Shown in pieces: positions 34,412-44,606 of a stretch of 64,000 bases of DNA. Every line of letters starts with the position of its first letter. Position 1 is the first letter of the stretch. A program made the translations under genes and the position numbers. The stretch is taken from contig NZ_CP159253.1 in assembly GCF_040438645.1 (NCBI RefSeq), positions 4,092,001-4,156,000 on the forward strand, written 5' to 3'. The DNA comes from Mesorhizobium sp. WSM2240. GTDB lineage: Bacteria; Pseudomonadota; Alphaproteobacteria; Rhizobiales; Rhizobiaceae. The notes beneath the pieces were generated by a model. It had not been told where the DNA came from. It made no database searches and was given only the letters and a program-made list of their open reading frames with translations.

Positions 34412-35101
34412 TCAGGCCTTGCCGTCGATCCAGCTGTCGTAGTCCGACACCAGCAGCCTGAGCGGTGGCTCGTCTTCCTCAATATTGGAGAACCGGCCGA
34501 TCGGATCGGCGAAGATGTTGTCGGTCAGGTCGTCATTGACGGTCGAGACCTCGCCGATCAGGACGTCGCCGCCCTCGCCCCAGAACGCATGCCAGACGCC
34601 CGGAAGCAGGGTTACGCTTTCGCCCGGATCGAGCTTCAGCAGTCCGCCGGCCGGCAGCTTGCGTATGACGCCGTCGGTCGCCACCACGACCTCCGCCTCG
34701 CGGTCGATGCCGCCGTCGGCCGCGGGCATGAAGAGCTCAAGCACCAGCTTGCCGCCGCCGCGATTGATGATGTCCTCGGCCTTCACCACGTGCCGGTGCA
34801 TCGGCGACAACTGGTCCTTGCGCGAGATCATGATCTTTTCGGCGTAGAGCATGCCGGTGCCCCGCGACAGATCCTCGGCGCGGCCATTGCGCACGGTGAA
34901 CAGGAACAGGCCGAGCTCGTCGAACTTGCCCTGGCCGTAATCGGTGATGTCCCAGCCGAGGCGGGCGTCGACGATGCCTTCCGGCCGGCGCGCCTTCAGA
35001 TCTTCCGGCGACCAGTAGGCAAAGGGCGGCATGACGTAGCCGAAAGAGCGGATGAAGGCGTCGCCCTCGCGGATGATCTCGTTGATGCGGGAACGTTTCA
35101 T
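34412..35101 (-). CDS. D-lyxose isomerase family protein (cupin-type sugar isomerase)
   Basis: A 229-residue protein. The pattern MKRSRINEIIREGDAFIRSFGYVMPPFAYWSPEDL and the metal site LSPMHRHVVKAEDIINRGGG (two His and a Glu), with LLPGVWHAFWGEGGDVLIGEVSTVNDDLTDN, match D-lyxose/D-mannose isomerases (formerly DUF1498). Those enzymes interconvert D-lyxose and D-xylulose or D-mannose and D-fructose using Mn2+. The start is ATG 35101 with AGGGAGAAG ahead. It is transcribed away from visN. Confidence 0.87.
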   Translation of the reverse strand: MKRSRINEIIREGDAFIRSFGYVMPPFAYWSPEDLKARRPEGIVDARLGWDITDYGQGKFDELGLFLFTVRNGRAEDLSRGTGMLYAEKIMISRKDQLSPMHRHVVKAEDIINRGGGKLVLELFMPAADGGIDREAEVVVATDGVIRKLPAGGLLKLDPGESVTLLPGVWHAFWGEGGDVLIGEVSTVNDDLTDNIFADPIGRFSNIEEDEPPLRLLVSDYDSWIDGKA

Positions 35102-35489
35102 CAAATTGCTTCTCCCTGGCGGCTGTTCCGGCAATGCCGCGTAATGCCTCGCATGGCAAGGCCTATCGCCGCCCGCTGGACCGCAATTCGGGCGACCACA
35201 CCCTATGGTTAAATTTTTAGCAATTTCCGGTTTGATGTCTGATTCGTCTGCGTTAGATTAGACCCGAATCAGCCGGTCCGTGGGGGGCTTGGCAACCACC
35301 AACAAGTCTGACGACCCGGAGTTTTTCCGGTGCAGGCGCGGCCGGTTTCGCGTGTTCCCCAAGGATTCGGCCGATGGCGCGGTCTCCGTGCCTGTGAAGT
35401 GTTTTCGTATCAGTTGATGCGTTTCGGGTTCGGCTGCCGGGCATCCGGCGACCGGCTATTATATCGATTCCGGCAATGAACTTGGAATA
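35102..35489. promoter_or_regulatory. Intergenic region upstream of visN (388 bp)
   Basis: No gene is seen. TTAACCAT, the short CtrA motif, occurs on the minus strand at 35222-35215. GANTC sites are at 35241, 35266, 35364 and 35466. These features resemble the ctrA upstream region and would allow cell-cycle input into the visN-visR promoter; this is inferred. Confidence 0.45.
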
Positions 35490-36203
35490 ATGCCCAGCCT
35501 CGCAGAACAGATTCCGGAACCGAAGCCGCTCGCCGTCAGGCTGGCTTCGCGGGGCGATCTGACCAGCTTTCTGATGGAGCTGACCTGCGAGATCAACGCC
35601 GACAGCTATATGCTCCTCGCCATCGTCCACGACCGCGACAGGAACGATGCCCGCATCATTGCTTCCAACTGGATCTTCGACGCGATCGAGCTTGCCGGGC
35701 ACAGGCTGATCGCCAGTCTCGCCCAGAGCCCGCTTGCCGTCGCGCCGGGAATACGGCCGCGCGGCATCGTCACCGCCGAAGCGCCCGCCCTTCCCGAAAT
35801 CCTGAGCGCCGAAGAGGCAAAACTCCTTGACGTGCTCGGCCACGGCGAAATCTTCGCGCTCAGGCTGAATGTCGGCCGCCAGCGCCTCTTCCTGATGTTT
35901 TCGGCTACGGCAGCCGGCCGGATCGAGCCGGCCGACCTGATGCGGGCGCAAATGCAGTGCTGCTACGCCCTTTCGCAGGTGCCCGAACTGCTTGCCGCGG
36001 CGGCGCTCCAGGACCCGCTCTCGGACCGCGAGCGCGAATGCCTGTTCTGGGTTTCGGAGGGCAAGACAACCGACGAAGTGGCGGTGATCCTCGGCGTCTC
36101 CTCCAATACGGTCAACAGCTACATCACCCACGCCATCCAGAAGTTCTCCGCGCCCAACCGCGCCGCGGCGGTGGCCACCGCGATCAGGAGCGGCATCATT
36201 TGA
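35490..36203 (+). CDS. visN: LuxR-family motility master regulator VisN
   Basis: A 237-residue protein. The N-terminal 170 residues form a ligand-binding-like domain. The C-terminal LuxR helix-turn-helix is DPLSDRERECLFWVSEGKTTDEVAVILGVSSNTVNSYITHAIQKF. In Sinorhizobium VisN and VisR form a heterodimer at the top of the flagellar hierarchy and activate rem. The two overlapping LuxR genes directly before a flagellar cluster make the call firm. The start is ATG 35490; the stop overlaps the visR start. Confidence 0.9.
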   Translation: MPSLAEQIPEPKPLAVRLASRGDLTSFLMELTCEINADSYMLLAIVHDRDRNDARIIASNWIFDAIELAGHRLIASLAQSPLAVAPGIRPRGIVTAEAPALPEILSAEEAKLLDVLGHGEIFALRLNVGRQRLFLMFSATAAGRIEPADLMRAQMQCCYALSQVPELLAAAALQDPLSDRERECLFWVSEGKTTDEVAVILGVSSNTVNSYITHAIQKFSAPNRAAAVATAIRSGII

Positions 36204-36970
36204 AACCGGAAGAGGTCAAGAGCATCGCGCAGTCGCTGTTCGGCGAGCACCGCAATCCGTTCGGCGCCTTTTCGCTGAGTTCCGACAGCCATCAGGCAGT
36301 TACTATACCCGACGCAGTCCGCCGCTGCCGCTGGATCGCCATCGACCTCAACGCCGCCGCCTTCGGGCTGTTCTTCGTCAGCCCTTCCATGGAGCGGTCG
36401 CGCCTGGTTCCGTGCTTCGATTCCGACTATCCGCAGGTGTCGGTCCCGACCAAATTCGTGTCCGGAAGCAATGGCGAGGACATCGTCCGCCATGCGCGCA
36501 TGTCGACGCTGCCCTGCTGGTGGAGCAGCGACGAATTCGCGGCTTCCGCCGACGTATTCAGGGCGCTGGACTGCGCGATCGAAACCGTCGAACTCGTCCC
36601 CGGCACGTCGGGCATCGCCTTTCCGGTCTATGCCGAGCGCGGACAGTGCGGCCTGGCCGTCTTCTACGGCCCGGAAATCGCCCTGCCGGCCGACCAGTTG
36701 CACGAGATCCACGCGCGCTGCTTTTCGTTGTTCAACGCCGTCTCGCGCATCAGGCCGGGCGAGTTCGGCAAGGCGCCCTCGATCTCCAAACGCGAATTGG
36801 AATGCCTGAAGCTGACCGCCAACGGCTACACCAGCGAGGACATCGCCCGGCTGCTGAAACTCTCGGTGCACACCGCCAACCAGTATCTCACCAACACGGC
36901 GCAGAAGCTGAACGCCATGAACCGCATGCACGCCGTCGCCAAGGCGCTGCGCATGGGGCTTATCGAGTAG
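36200..36970 (+). CDS. visR: LuxR-family motility master regulator VisR
   Basis: A 256-residue partner of VisN, beginning at TTG 36200 within the visN stop (TTGA), which suggests coupled translation and a fixed 1:1 supply of the two subunits. The N-terminal sensor-like domain includes CRWIAIDLNAAAFGLFFVSPS. The C-terminal helix-turn-helix is APSISKRELECLKLTANGYTSEDIARLLKLSVHTANQYLTNTAQKL. A weak hairpin (CCCC-TTGC-GGGG, 36981-36992) follows. Confidence 0.9.
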   Translation: MKPEEVKSIAQSLFGEHRNPFGAFSLSSDSHQAVTIPDAVRRCRWIAIDLNAAAFGLFFVSPSMERSRLVPCFDSDYPQVSVPTKFVSGSNGEDIVRHARMSTLPCWWSSDEFAASADVFRALDCAIETVELVPGTSGIAFPVYAERGQCGLAVFYGPEIALPADQLHEIHARCFSLFNAVSRIRPGEFGKAPSISKRELECLKLTANGYTSEDIARLLKLSVHTANQYLTNTAQKLNAMNRMHAVAKALRMGLIE

Positions 36971-37211
36971 CGGCTTTTATCCCCTTGCGGGGGGAGTTAT
37001 GATATCGACATTGCCGCTGTCAGCGGTATTTCGAGTTTTCTAAGGCATCACTAGAAAATGGGGCTGTACCAAGTATTATTGCTAAAGCTGTAGTATTTGT
37101 CTATGTGATGTACTCTGCAAAACTGTGCTGGTCGCCATCGGGGCTCAGATATGTTTATATTGATGATTTGGCAGGCTTCTAAGTGGCCTACCTGTAGACG
37201 GGAAGAAAAAC

Positions 37212-39490
37212 ATGACCACGACGCCAACTCTTTGGCTTTCTGAGCAGCAAGCCAACACCGTCGATGCGGGCATTAATGGCAAACATCAGGACGATATCCA
37301 ACTCGTCGGTCTTGCCAATGGAAACTTCATCGCGTTGTGGGAATCGAACACCGATGAGGGTGCCGGCGTTGATGAGGGGACCGACATTATCGGCCAGCTT
37401 TACAATGCCGAGGGCAACGCTATCGGCGGCGAGTTCCAGGCCAACGACTTCTTCGCAACTGATGCATCCAATCACGAAGCCGCAGCACTGCCCAACGGCA
37501 ACTTTGTTGTCGTCTACGAAGACAGAACCATAGTCGGCGCTTCGCTTGAATACACCATTCGCGATGCCAATGGCGGCCTCGTCACGAGCGGCACAATCGC
37601 CCGCGATCGCGGCGACACCGGTCTCGGCGACCCGTCTGTGACTGTCAATGTCGACGGCAGCTTCCTTGTTGCCTATCAGGAGCGAAATTCGGAGGCCAAC
37701 ACCACCGGGACCCTCGGTGTCATAGTCCAGAGCGACGGCATCACGGTGGGCGAGCCGATCTTCGGCGCGGCTGATTCCACCGAAGTGGGTACACCGCAGG
37801 TGGATGTTGCAACACTGACCAACGGCAACTACGTCATCATCTCGCGGAGACGGGCGCGGACAATGGCCTGGCCATGCGCATCATCTCATCAACAGGAGCC
37901 GACGTGCTCGGCCTCACGAACGTCGCCAACACCATCACCAACGGCGACGATGACTCCGCACCGACGGTCGCTTCGCTCAGCGGCGGCGGCTATGTAGTCG
38001 CCTGGCAGAACACCGACGTTTCCGACACCGACATAGAGTACCAGATATTTTCCGCCACTGGCGTGACCGTTGGTAGCGTGCAAACAATCCAGCTTGGCGG
38101 CGCTACGGACAATAACACAACGCCCGAACTTGTCGGCTTGTCCGACGGCGGCTTCGCCATGGTATTCGATGACGATGAGGCCGGAAACATCGCCCTGCAG
38201 CGTTTTGATTCGACGGGTGCCTTTGTTGGTTCGGAAGTTATCGCGGCGCCCTTGACCGGCACAGATATAAACAGCTCGCCGACAGTCACTCTCTCCGACG
38301 ACGGCCGCCTGCTTGTCGGCTGGACCGTTTTGGTCGGCGAACCCTCCTTTTTCGACGCCGATGTTCATTTCTCTATCCTCGATCCACGCGAGCGTATCAT
38401 CAACGGCGATGGCACATCCGAAACAATCACCTCCCGTATCGACGGTGCAACAGTAAATGGCAATGGCGGCAACGATACACTGCTCGGCCAAAACGGCGAG
38501 GACACTCTGAACGGGGGCCCCGGCAACGATCTGCTCGACGGCGGGGCCGGCAACGACACGCTGATCGGTGGCACAGGCGACGACATCTACATCGTGGCTG
38601 CGGCGGGCGACATCACCACCGAGAACGCCAGCGAAGGCACCGATGCCGTTCGCTCCTACAGGGACTGGGTGCTGGCCGCAAACATCGAGCGGCTAGAACT
38701 GCAGGGCTCGAGCAATCTGAACGGCGTGGGCAATACGCTCGCCAACACGCTGATAGGCAATTCCGGTGCCAACAGCCTGAGCGGCGGCGACGGCAACGAC
38801 ATGCTCAACGGCGGCGCGGGCAACGACTCAATGGTGGGCGGCAGAGGCGACGACATCTTTGTAGTAGCGGCAGCCGGAGACACTACGGTCGAGGCGGCTG
38901 CCGGCGGCACTGACACGGTTCGTTCCTACATCGACTGGACGCTTGAGGCGGAGGTCGAGCGGCTCGAGCTAAAGGGTCCGACCAGTTTGACCGGAATCGG
39001 CAACGCGACGAACAACACGCTGGTTGGAAATTCAGGCAACAATATCCTGAGCGGCCGTGAGGGGAACGACTATATCGCAGCCGGCGCGGGCAACGACTCA
39101 CTGCACGGCGGGAACGGCAACGACACGTTGATTGGCGGCGCCGGCAGCGATACGCTCCATGGCGTCGCGGGAAATGACCGGTTTGATTTCGACCTGGTTT
39201 CCGACAGCCCGGCCGGATCTGCGTCCCGCGACTCGATCCTGGGCGGCTTCAGTCACGGCTTCGATCGCATTGATCTTTCGACAATCGATGCCAATGCGCT
39301 TGCTGGCGGCAACCAGGCCTTCTCCTTCATCGGCAGCGCAGCTTTTTCGGGCGTGGCCGGCCAGCTTCGCTATACGAACTACAGCGGGACCGTGATCATC
39401 GACGCCGATGTGAACGGCGACTCTACGGCCGATATGCAGATACTGGTCGCCGGCACCAACTTCATGACCGGCACCGATTTCATCCTCTGA
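37212..39490 (+). pseudogene. RTX-type calcium-binding protein gene with a single frameshift
   Basis: The frame from ATG 37212 reads tandem beta units (VGLANGNFIALWES, AALPNGNFVVVYED, ATLTNGNYVIIS) up to about 37842. There one base appears missing, and the continuing frame (AETGADNGLAMRIISSTGADVLG...) runs to the stop at 39490. Together about 758 residues: N-terminal beta-propeller-like repeats, then GGxGxDxLxGxxGxD nonapeptides in three blocks (about 38461-38580, 38785-38850, 39040-39160), and an M10/serralysin-type C-terminus (DRIDLSTIDANA...FMTGTDFIL) that would serve as type I secretion signal. No secretion genes are near. The upstream 200 bp are AT-rich. The gene interrupts the usual visR to flhB order, suggesting acquisition. 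A sequencing error could mimic the shift. Confidence 0.75.
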
Positions 39491-39585
39491 GGTCAATCTG
39501 GCTCCGCGCGAGGCTGGCAAGCTGGTCTCACGCTGAGTGACCGTCGCTCCCCGCAAAAGGCTGAGTCTGCAGCTGCCGTGGTGGT

Positions 39586-40017
39586 TCACATGGCAGTAGC
39601 CGTTTTCCGAATGCGCGCCGCATCCAGCGCCGCCTCCAGGAAAGCCGTGTTGCGCTCGGGGTCGGGATCGGGCGCGTCGAAGGCGACGTAGTTGACCTCG
39701 ACGGAGGCGTGCAGCGCCGTCAGCGACAGCGCGAAATAGACGGTCGCACCGCGCGGCCTCAGTTCGAGGTCGAGCACGATGCGCGGATTCTCGGTCCAGC
39801 CGACATGCGCCTCGCCGCCATGGCCGAGCCGCAGCGTTTCCGGCATGAAGAACAGCTCCGCGGCGGAATCGACGATGTCGGAAATGCAGGCGAAATGCTC
39901 CAGCCTGATGAAGGCGATGTAGTCTGCGACATCGACGAGGCGAAGCTCGCTCACCACCTCCTCGATGGCCTTGGCGACGATGATCTCGCGGGTCGGTGCG
40001 TGCGGCTGTCTGTTCAT
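39586..40017 (-). CDS. Conserved hypothetical protein of rhizobial flagellar clusters
   Basis: A 143-residue protein (MNRQPHAPTREIIVAKAIEEVVSELRLVDVADYIAFIRLEHFACISDIVDSAAELFFMPETLRLGHGGEAHVGWTENP...) starting at ATG 40017, inside the flhB stop (ATGA). It therefore belongs to the motA-fliM-fliN-fliG-flhB unit as its last gene. Rhizobial clusters have an uncharacterised small gene at this place (SMc03017 in Sinorhizobium); correspondence is by position. No domain is recognised. Confidence 0.72.
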   Translation of the reverse strand: MNRQPHAPTREIIVAKAIEEVVSELRLVDVADYIAFIRLEHFACISDIVDSAAELFFMPETLRLGHGGEAHVGWTENPRIVLDLELRPRGATVYFALSLTALHASVEVNYVAFDAPDPDPERNTAFLEAALDAARIRKTATAM

Positions 40018-41090
40018 CAGTTCGCTTTGCGCTTGTTGCCGTAGACGATCCGCACGAGTTCCGCGACCGCCTGGTAGAATTGGGCAGGGATGACGCTATC
40101 GACCGAAACTTGCTTGTACATGGATCGGGCGAGCGCCACGTCCTCGAAGATCGGGATGTCGTGGGCCACGGCGATTTCGCGGATTTTCAGCGCCACCAGA
40201 TCCTGGCCCTTGGCGAGCACCACAGGCGCCGAATTCTCCTCGCGCACATAGCGCAGCGCGATCGAGAAGTGGGTCGGGTTGGCGATGATCAGCGTCGCGC
40301 GTGGCACCGCCGTCATCATGCGGCGGCGGGCGCGGTCGCGCGCCAGCGAGCGCAGGCGGCCCTTGACGATCGGATCGCCTTCGGACTGCTTCATCTCGTC
40401 CTTGACCTCCTGGCGGGTCATGCGGAGTTCCTGCCGCCAGTGGAACCGCGACCACACGAAGTCGATCGCCGCGATCAGCCCCATGACGAAGACGATGGCG
40501 ACGAGGATGTCGATGGCGATGTCCCGGATCACCAGGCTGAAGGCCGCGGGCGGGGTCATCATGCCGGCCAGAAGCCGGTGGTGGCTTTCCCCGAGCGTGA
40601 AGACGAGGACCAGTACGGCCAAGCCGAGTTTGCCGAGCGATTTGAGGAATTCGACGAAACCCTGGATGCCGAACAGGCGCTTCCATCCCGAGCCGAGCGA
40701 GATGCGCGACGCCTGCGGCCGGATGCGCTCGCCGACAAATTGCGGCATGTTCTGCAACGCCGACGAACCGATGCCCGCCACCACGAGCAGCACCATCATG
40801 ACGCCGAGCATCTTGGCGATCTGCATGATGACGCCGCTGTAGAGTTCGATCACGTCGCGCTCGGTGGTGAGCGGCCAGGCCTCCGGCTTCTCCAGGAACA
40901 TGGCAAGGAAGACGCCGAGTTCGTTGACGCTCTCGCCGGCGAAGAAGACGACGAACACCAGTATCGCCACAAAGGATGCAAGGACCGTCGTTTCCTTCGA
41001 GCTGGGCGTCTTGCCCTTGTCGATGGTGTCGCGGATCTTCTTCTCGGTGGCTTCCTCGGTTTTGCTGTCCTTGTCGGCGCTCTCAGACAT
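40017..41090 (-). CDS. flhB: Flagellar export gate protein FlhB
   Basis: A 357-residue membrane component of the flagellar type III export gate. A charged N-terminus (MSESADKDSKTEEATEKKIRDTIDKG) precedes four membrane helices. The cytoplasmic domain carries the autocleavage motif NPTH in TLIIANPTHFSIALRY near residue 275, which switches substrate from hook to filament proteins. It ends in YQAVAELVRIVYG. The start is ATG 41090, 24 bp after the fliG stop. Confidence 0.96.
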   Translation of the reverse strand: MSESADKDSKTEEATEKKIRDTIDKGKTPSSKETTVLASFVAILVFVVFFAGESVNELGVFLAMFLEKPEAWPLTTERDVIELYSGVIMQIAKMLGVMMVLLVVAGIGSSALQNMPQFVGERIRPQASRISLGSGWKRLFGIQGFVEFLKSLGKLGLAVLVLVFTLGESHHRLLAGMMTPPAAFSLVIRDIAIDILVAIVFVMGLIAAIDFVWSRFHWRQELRMTRQEVKDEMKQSEGDPIVKGRLRSLARDRARRRMMTAVPRATLIIANPTHFSIALRYVREENSAPVVLAKGQDLVALKIREIAVAHDIPIFEDVALARSMYKQVSVDSVIPAQFYQAVAELVRIVYGNKRKAN

Positions 41091-41114
41091 CTAATGATGG
41101 TCCGTTCAGCGCGG

Positions 41115-42137
41115 TCAGGCCGCGGCGGCTTGGGCGGCGGCCGTGGGCAGTTCGAAGGCTCCTTCATGCGACATGCGGATCGCGGTCGAAGCTACCGACC
41201 GGCGCGCCTTGAGAATGTCCGGCATCGCAATACCTTCCGACCCCTGCGAAAGCTCGGATTCGATCATGCGCCGCGAGCGGGCGCCGATCGCCGACAGCAC
41301 CGCCTCGGTCATGTCCGGCGGCGCGCCCCTCAAACACAGCGTCACGAGTTCGGTCGACAGCCCGTCGAAAAGCGCCACCCGCGCCTTCTGCGTCATCAGC
41401 ACGATGTCGTCGAACGAGAACAGCCGCGCCCGCACGCCTTCGAGATCGGTCGCGCCGGACTTCTCGAGGTCTTCCATCACCTCGTCCATCTGCGACTTTT
41501 CCATCTCGTTGAGCACGCTGGCGACGCGGCTCTGCCCGGCGGAAGTGTCCTTGGTCGTGCTTTCCGACAGCACGCGGCTGCGCAACTGGCCTTCCACGAT
41601 CCTGGTTGCGGTTTCCGGGATGGAGGTCAGCGCCATCATCCGCTTGATAATCTCGCCGCGCAGGCCCTTTTCCAGCGTCAGAAGCACGTTGGCGGAGGCT
41701 TGAGGCGCGAGCTTGGAAAGGATCAGCGCCGATGTCTGCGGGTGCTCGGCGGCGATGAACGCGCCCAACCGCAGCGGATCGGCCTTTTCGAGCTGCGGCC
41801 AGATCGGCGGCGGCGCCTTGGCGGCATTGAGAGGCTTGGCGTCGCCCTTGAGCGCCTGCACTTCCTCCGGCGACAGGCCCTCGTTCAATATGTCGTCCAT
41901 CTTGTCGGCTGAATCGAGCTGCCCCGCGCCCTCGGTGAACTCGGCCTCGAACTCGGCGACGATCTTTTCCAGGTCACTTTGCGGAATGGTCCGCAACTGC
42001 CTTGCACCTTCGATCAGCGCCCGCAATTCTTCCTGCTTGAAGAATTTGAGCAGACGGCTCGCCGACGGCTTGCCCATAGCCACCAATATGGCAGCAGCCT
42101 TCTGCGGCCGTGTCAGCGTGGCCAGGATCGTCGTCAT
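41115..42137 (-). CDS. fliG: Flagellar motor switch protein FliG
   Basis: A 340-residue rotor protein. The N-terminal domain begins LTRPQKAAAILVAMGKPSASRLLKFF. The middle domain has AEHPQTSALILSKLAPQASANVLL. The C-terminal torque domain contains FSFDDIVLMTQKARVALFDGLSTELVTLCLRGAPPDMTEAVLSAIGARSRRMIESEL, with the charged helix that faces MotA. The sequence is divergent from enteric FliG but typical of rhizobia, whose motor rotates one way and varies speed. It lies between fliN and flhB. Confidence 0.95.
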   Translation of the reverse strand: MTTILATLTRPQKAAAILVAMGKPSASRLLKFFKQEELRALIEGARQLRTIPQSDLEKIVAEFEAEFTEGAGQLDSADKMDDILNEGLSPEEVQALKGDAKPLNAAKAPPPIWPQLEKADPLRLGAFIAAEHPQTSALILSKLAPQASANVLLTLEKGLRGEIIKRMMALTSIPETATRIVEGQLRSRVLSESTTKDTSAGQSRVASVLNEMEKSQMDEVMEDLEKSGATDLEGVRARLFSFDDIVLMTQKARVALFDGLSTELVTLCLRGAPPDMTEAVLSAIGARSRRMIESELSQGSEGIAMPDILKARRSVASTAIRMSHEGAFELPTAAAQAAAA

Positions 42138-42180
42138 GCGTCGGACCTTTCGCGGCCGGCGGAAAGCAGAGGCTTGCGCA

Positions 42181-42570
42181 TCAGGCGGGTTTTCCGCTGA
42201 TGATTTCGGTCAGGCGTATGCCGAAGCGCGACGGATCGTTTTCGAGCACCGTGATCTCTCCGCGCGCGATCTTGCGGCCGTTGACCACGACGTCGACCGG
42301 CTCCCCGATGCGCCGGTTGAGCGCGACGGTGGAGCCCTTCTGCAGCGCCATCAGGTCCGAAACCGGCATTTCGGTGCTGCCGAGGACGATCTGGACGTCG
42401 ACCGGTATGTTCATGATGACGCCGGAATTGCGCATCGAAGCCTCGACCGTCGGGCCACCCTCCGGCTTCGGGTCGTCGTGCAGCACACCGCGCAGTTCCT
42501 CGATCGCCCGGTTCAGCTGCTCTTCGGGCAGGTCGGCTTCAGTCGCCGCAGCGTCGGTCTGTGTCATCAT
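42181..42570 (-). CDS. fliN: Flagellar motor switch protein FliN
   Basis: A 129-residue C-ring protein. The variable acidic N-terminus is followed by the SpoA domain [79 protein letters not shown] 42570 was preferred to the upstream in-frame TTG. It sits between fliM and fliG with short spacing (43 bp to each). Confidence 0.95.
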   Translation of the reverse strand: MMTQTDAAATEADLPEEQLNRAIEELRGVLHDDPKPEGGPTVEASMRNSGVIMNIPVDVQIVLGSTEMPVSDLMALQKGSTVALNRRIGEPVDVVVNGRKIARGEITVLENDPSRFGIRLTEIISGKPA

Positions 42571-42613
42571 GCTCTCCAAGTCCTGGGCGTTCGCCCCGGC
42601 GCGACGCTTCGCG

Positions 42614-43543
42614 TCACCCGGTCATCAGCCCGTCGATAAATTCCTGGCCGGCATCGGACTGATGCCTGATCCTGACGGTGTAGTTCTGTCCGAGTTTGCC
42701 GAATTCGCAGACGAACAGCGTCTTCTTGCGCGCCGAAAGCCGGACCTGAGATTGCGCGCCCTCTTCCAGTTCGATCACCTGGCCTTCCTGGAATGCGGCG
42801 ATATCGCCAAGCGTCATGCGGGCGAGCGGCATTGCCGCCTCGAGCGTCACCGTCGAACGCATGACCTCCTCGCTGAAGCGGGCGCGCCAGTCGGTGACCG
42901 CCGGGCCGCCACCAGCGGCATCGGACCCCGTCCGGTGCATCAGCACGCGCTGCGGCATCAGGAGGTGAAGAATTCCCGAGCTGGGGCCGAGCGTGAACTT
43001 GAACTCGATGCGCACCGCCGGCCCGTCGCGCAGCACCTTGCCTTTGCGCTTGGACCCGGCGATCGCGGTCGGCAGCGGGAAATGGATGTTGAGCGCGCGA
43101 GCGCCCCAGCCGTTCACGGAGGTCGCCACCTCCTGGCACATCATCGTCGCAACCTCGATCTCGGTCGGCGACAGTTCGCGCTCGATCGGCGCCACCGGCA
43201 TGTCGGGATCGCCGCCGAACAGCGCGCTGACCACGACGGCGATGGCGTCGGGATCGACCAGCATGACCAGCGCGTCCGAAGACATCGGCGAGGAGGCGAT
43301 CGTCATCGCCTGGTTGCCGGCGGCGTCGGCCTTCACGTCGCCGAGCCGCATCACGTCGATATTGCCGAGTTCGATGGTGAGTGGCGAGGCAAGCGTGGCG
43401 TTGAGGCTGTCGGACAGGATCGGCAGAGCGCGCGCACCGAGGCCGCGCGCGGCCTCGATGACGTGCAGGGTCTCGCCCCTGTCGCCGACGAGGCGTTCCA
43501 GTATGAAGGCGCGTGTTTCGGCGGGGCTGGCGGGGCTGGCCAT
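42614..43543 (-). CDS. fliM: Flagellar motor switch protein FliM
   Basis: A 309-residue C-ring protein of the rhizobial type. CheC-like middle domain motifs are visible ([22 protein letters not shown] and [34 protein letters not shown]), followed by the SpoA C-terminus ([63 protein letters not shown]). The canonical N-terminal CheY-P-binding motif LSQxEIDALL is not obvious, as is common in rhizobia. Confidence 0.92.
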   Translation of the reverse strand: MASPASPAETRAFILERLVGDRGETLHVIEAARGLGARALPILSDSLNATLASPLTIELGNIDVMRLGDVKADAAGNQAMTIASSPMSSDALVMLVDPDAIAVVVSALFGGDPDMPVAPIERELSPTEIEVATMMCQEVATSVNGWGARALNIHFPLPTAIAGSKRKGKVLRDGPAVRIEFKFTLGPSSGILHLLMPQRVLMHRTGSDAAGGGPAVTDWRARFSEEVMRSTVTLEAAMPLARMTLGDIAAFQEGQVIELEEGAQSQVRLSARKKTLFVCEFGKLGQNYTVRIRHQSDAGQEFIDGLMTG

Positions 43544-43576
43544 CAGCCGATGCTCCGTTCAACCAGCGCCATCGGC

Positions 43577-44464
43577 TCAGGCCGCCTTCTTGGCGGCGTC
43601 GCCGGTAGCGGCGCCGGTGTTCATGGTGCTCTGCTCGACCGCGTCGATCGATGGCCGGTCATAGGAGGAGATGGTCTTCCGGCCGAACTCGATCGCCACC
43701 TGCGGCAGCGAACCGTTCATGTAGGCGAGCAGCGTCTGCTTGACGATCACATAGAGGCGGTTGTTCTTGTCCCTGACGATCTTGATCTTGGTGGCGATCG
43801 GCCCGACCACGGCATAGGACAGGAAAATGCCGAGAAAGGTGCCGACGAGCGCGGCGCCGATCAGCGCACCCAGGATTTCCGGCGACTGGTCGAGCGCGCC
43901 CATCGCCTTCACCACGCCGAGCACCGCTGCGACGATGCCGAGCGCCGGCAGGCCGTCGGCGACCGCGACCAGGGCGTGGTAGGATTTCAGCTTGTCGGAG
44001 CGGATGGTGTGGATCTCCTCGTCCATCAGCGCCTCTATCTCATGGCTTCGCGCATTGCCGATGATGATCAGCCGGCAGTAGTCGCAGATGAAATGCGTCA
44101 GGTCGTGCCGCTTCAGCACCGTCGGGAATGCCTGGAACACCGCGGACTCGCTCGGATTGTCGATATGCGCTTCGACCTCACTGCGCGACTTGGTGCGCAG
44201 CTCGCGCATCAGGCTGTGCAGCACGCCGAGCGTTTCGAGGTAGTCGCGCTCCTTCGGCGTCGCCTGGCGGAAGGCTTCCATGCACGCTTTGCCAGTGTCC
44301 TTCACGGTCGCCATCGGGTTGGCGACGAGAAAGGTTCCGAACGCGGCGCCGCCGATAATGACGAATTCCCAAGGCTGCATGAGCACGTCGACGTGACCAC
44401 CCATGGCCATGAAGCCGCCAAGCACGCAGCCCATCGTCACCACAAGTCCGATCAGTATGCCCAC
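43577..44464 (-). CDS. motA: Flagellar stator protein MotA
   Basis: A 295-residue stator subunit with four membrane helices: [40 protein letters not shown], the helix around [20 protein letters not shown] with the conserved proline, and [19 protein letters not shown]. The cytoplasmic loop includes [13 protein letters not shown]...FICDYCRLI. The start is GTG 44464. It is the first gene of the leftward motor unit and diverges from the DUF1217 gene over 142 bp that must hold both promoters. Its partner motB is 16 kb away in the rightward unit. Confidence 0.95.
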   Translation of the reverse strand: MGILIGLVVTMGCVLGGFMAMGGHVDVLMQPWEFVIIGGAAFGTFLVANPMATVKDTGKACMEAFRQATPKERDYLETLGVLHSLMRELRTKSRSEVEAHIDNPSESAVFQAFPTVLKRHDLTHFICDYCRLIIIGNARSHEIEALMDEEIHTIRSDKLKSYHALVAVADGLPALGIVAAVLGVVKAMGALDQSPEILGALIGAALVGTFLGIFLSYAVVGPIATKIKIVRDKNNRLYVIVKQTLLAYMNGSLPQVAIEFGRKTISSYDRPSIDAVEQSTMNTGAATGDAAKKAA

Positions 44465-44606
44465 AGTCAGTCCTTCCGCATTCCAACCTACCCGGAAGGC
44501 AATACAGCCCGTGCCTTGTGTGAGGCTTGAAAGGGCGGCGGCGATTCAGTTTCGCGCAAGCGTCGCCGCGTAGCTTCGCCGGATAGCTTCGGCCGGAGGC
44601 CTGCCC

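Noticed and set aside
36981..36996. Intrinsic terminator after visR
   Set aside because: The hairpin is only 4 bp with no T tract; mentioned but not called.
38461..39160. A CRISPR-like or short tandem DNA repeat array
   Set aside because: The periodicity is that of RTX nonapeptide codons and varies in sequence; there are no spacers.
39996..41912. Long plus-strand open frame opposite flhB and fliG
   Set aside because: Its sequence is His/Arg/Asp-rich low-quality protein antisense to clearly conserved genes; it reflects GC-rich codon bias.
42110..44530. An 806-codon plus-strand frame opposite fliN, fliM and motA
   Set aside because: Same reason: a shadow of real genes with no domain, RBS or family pattern.
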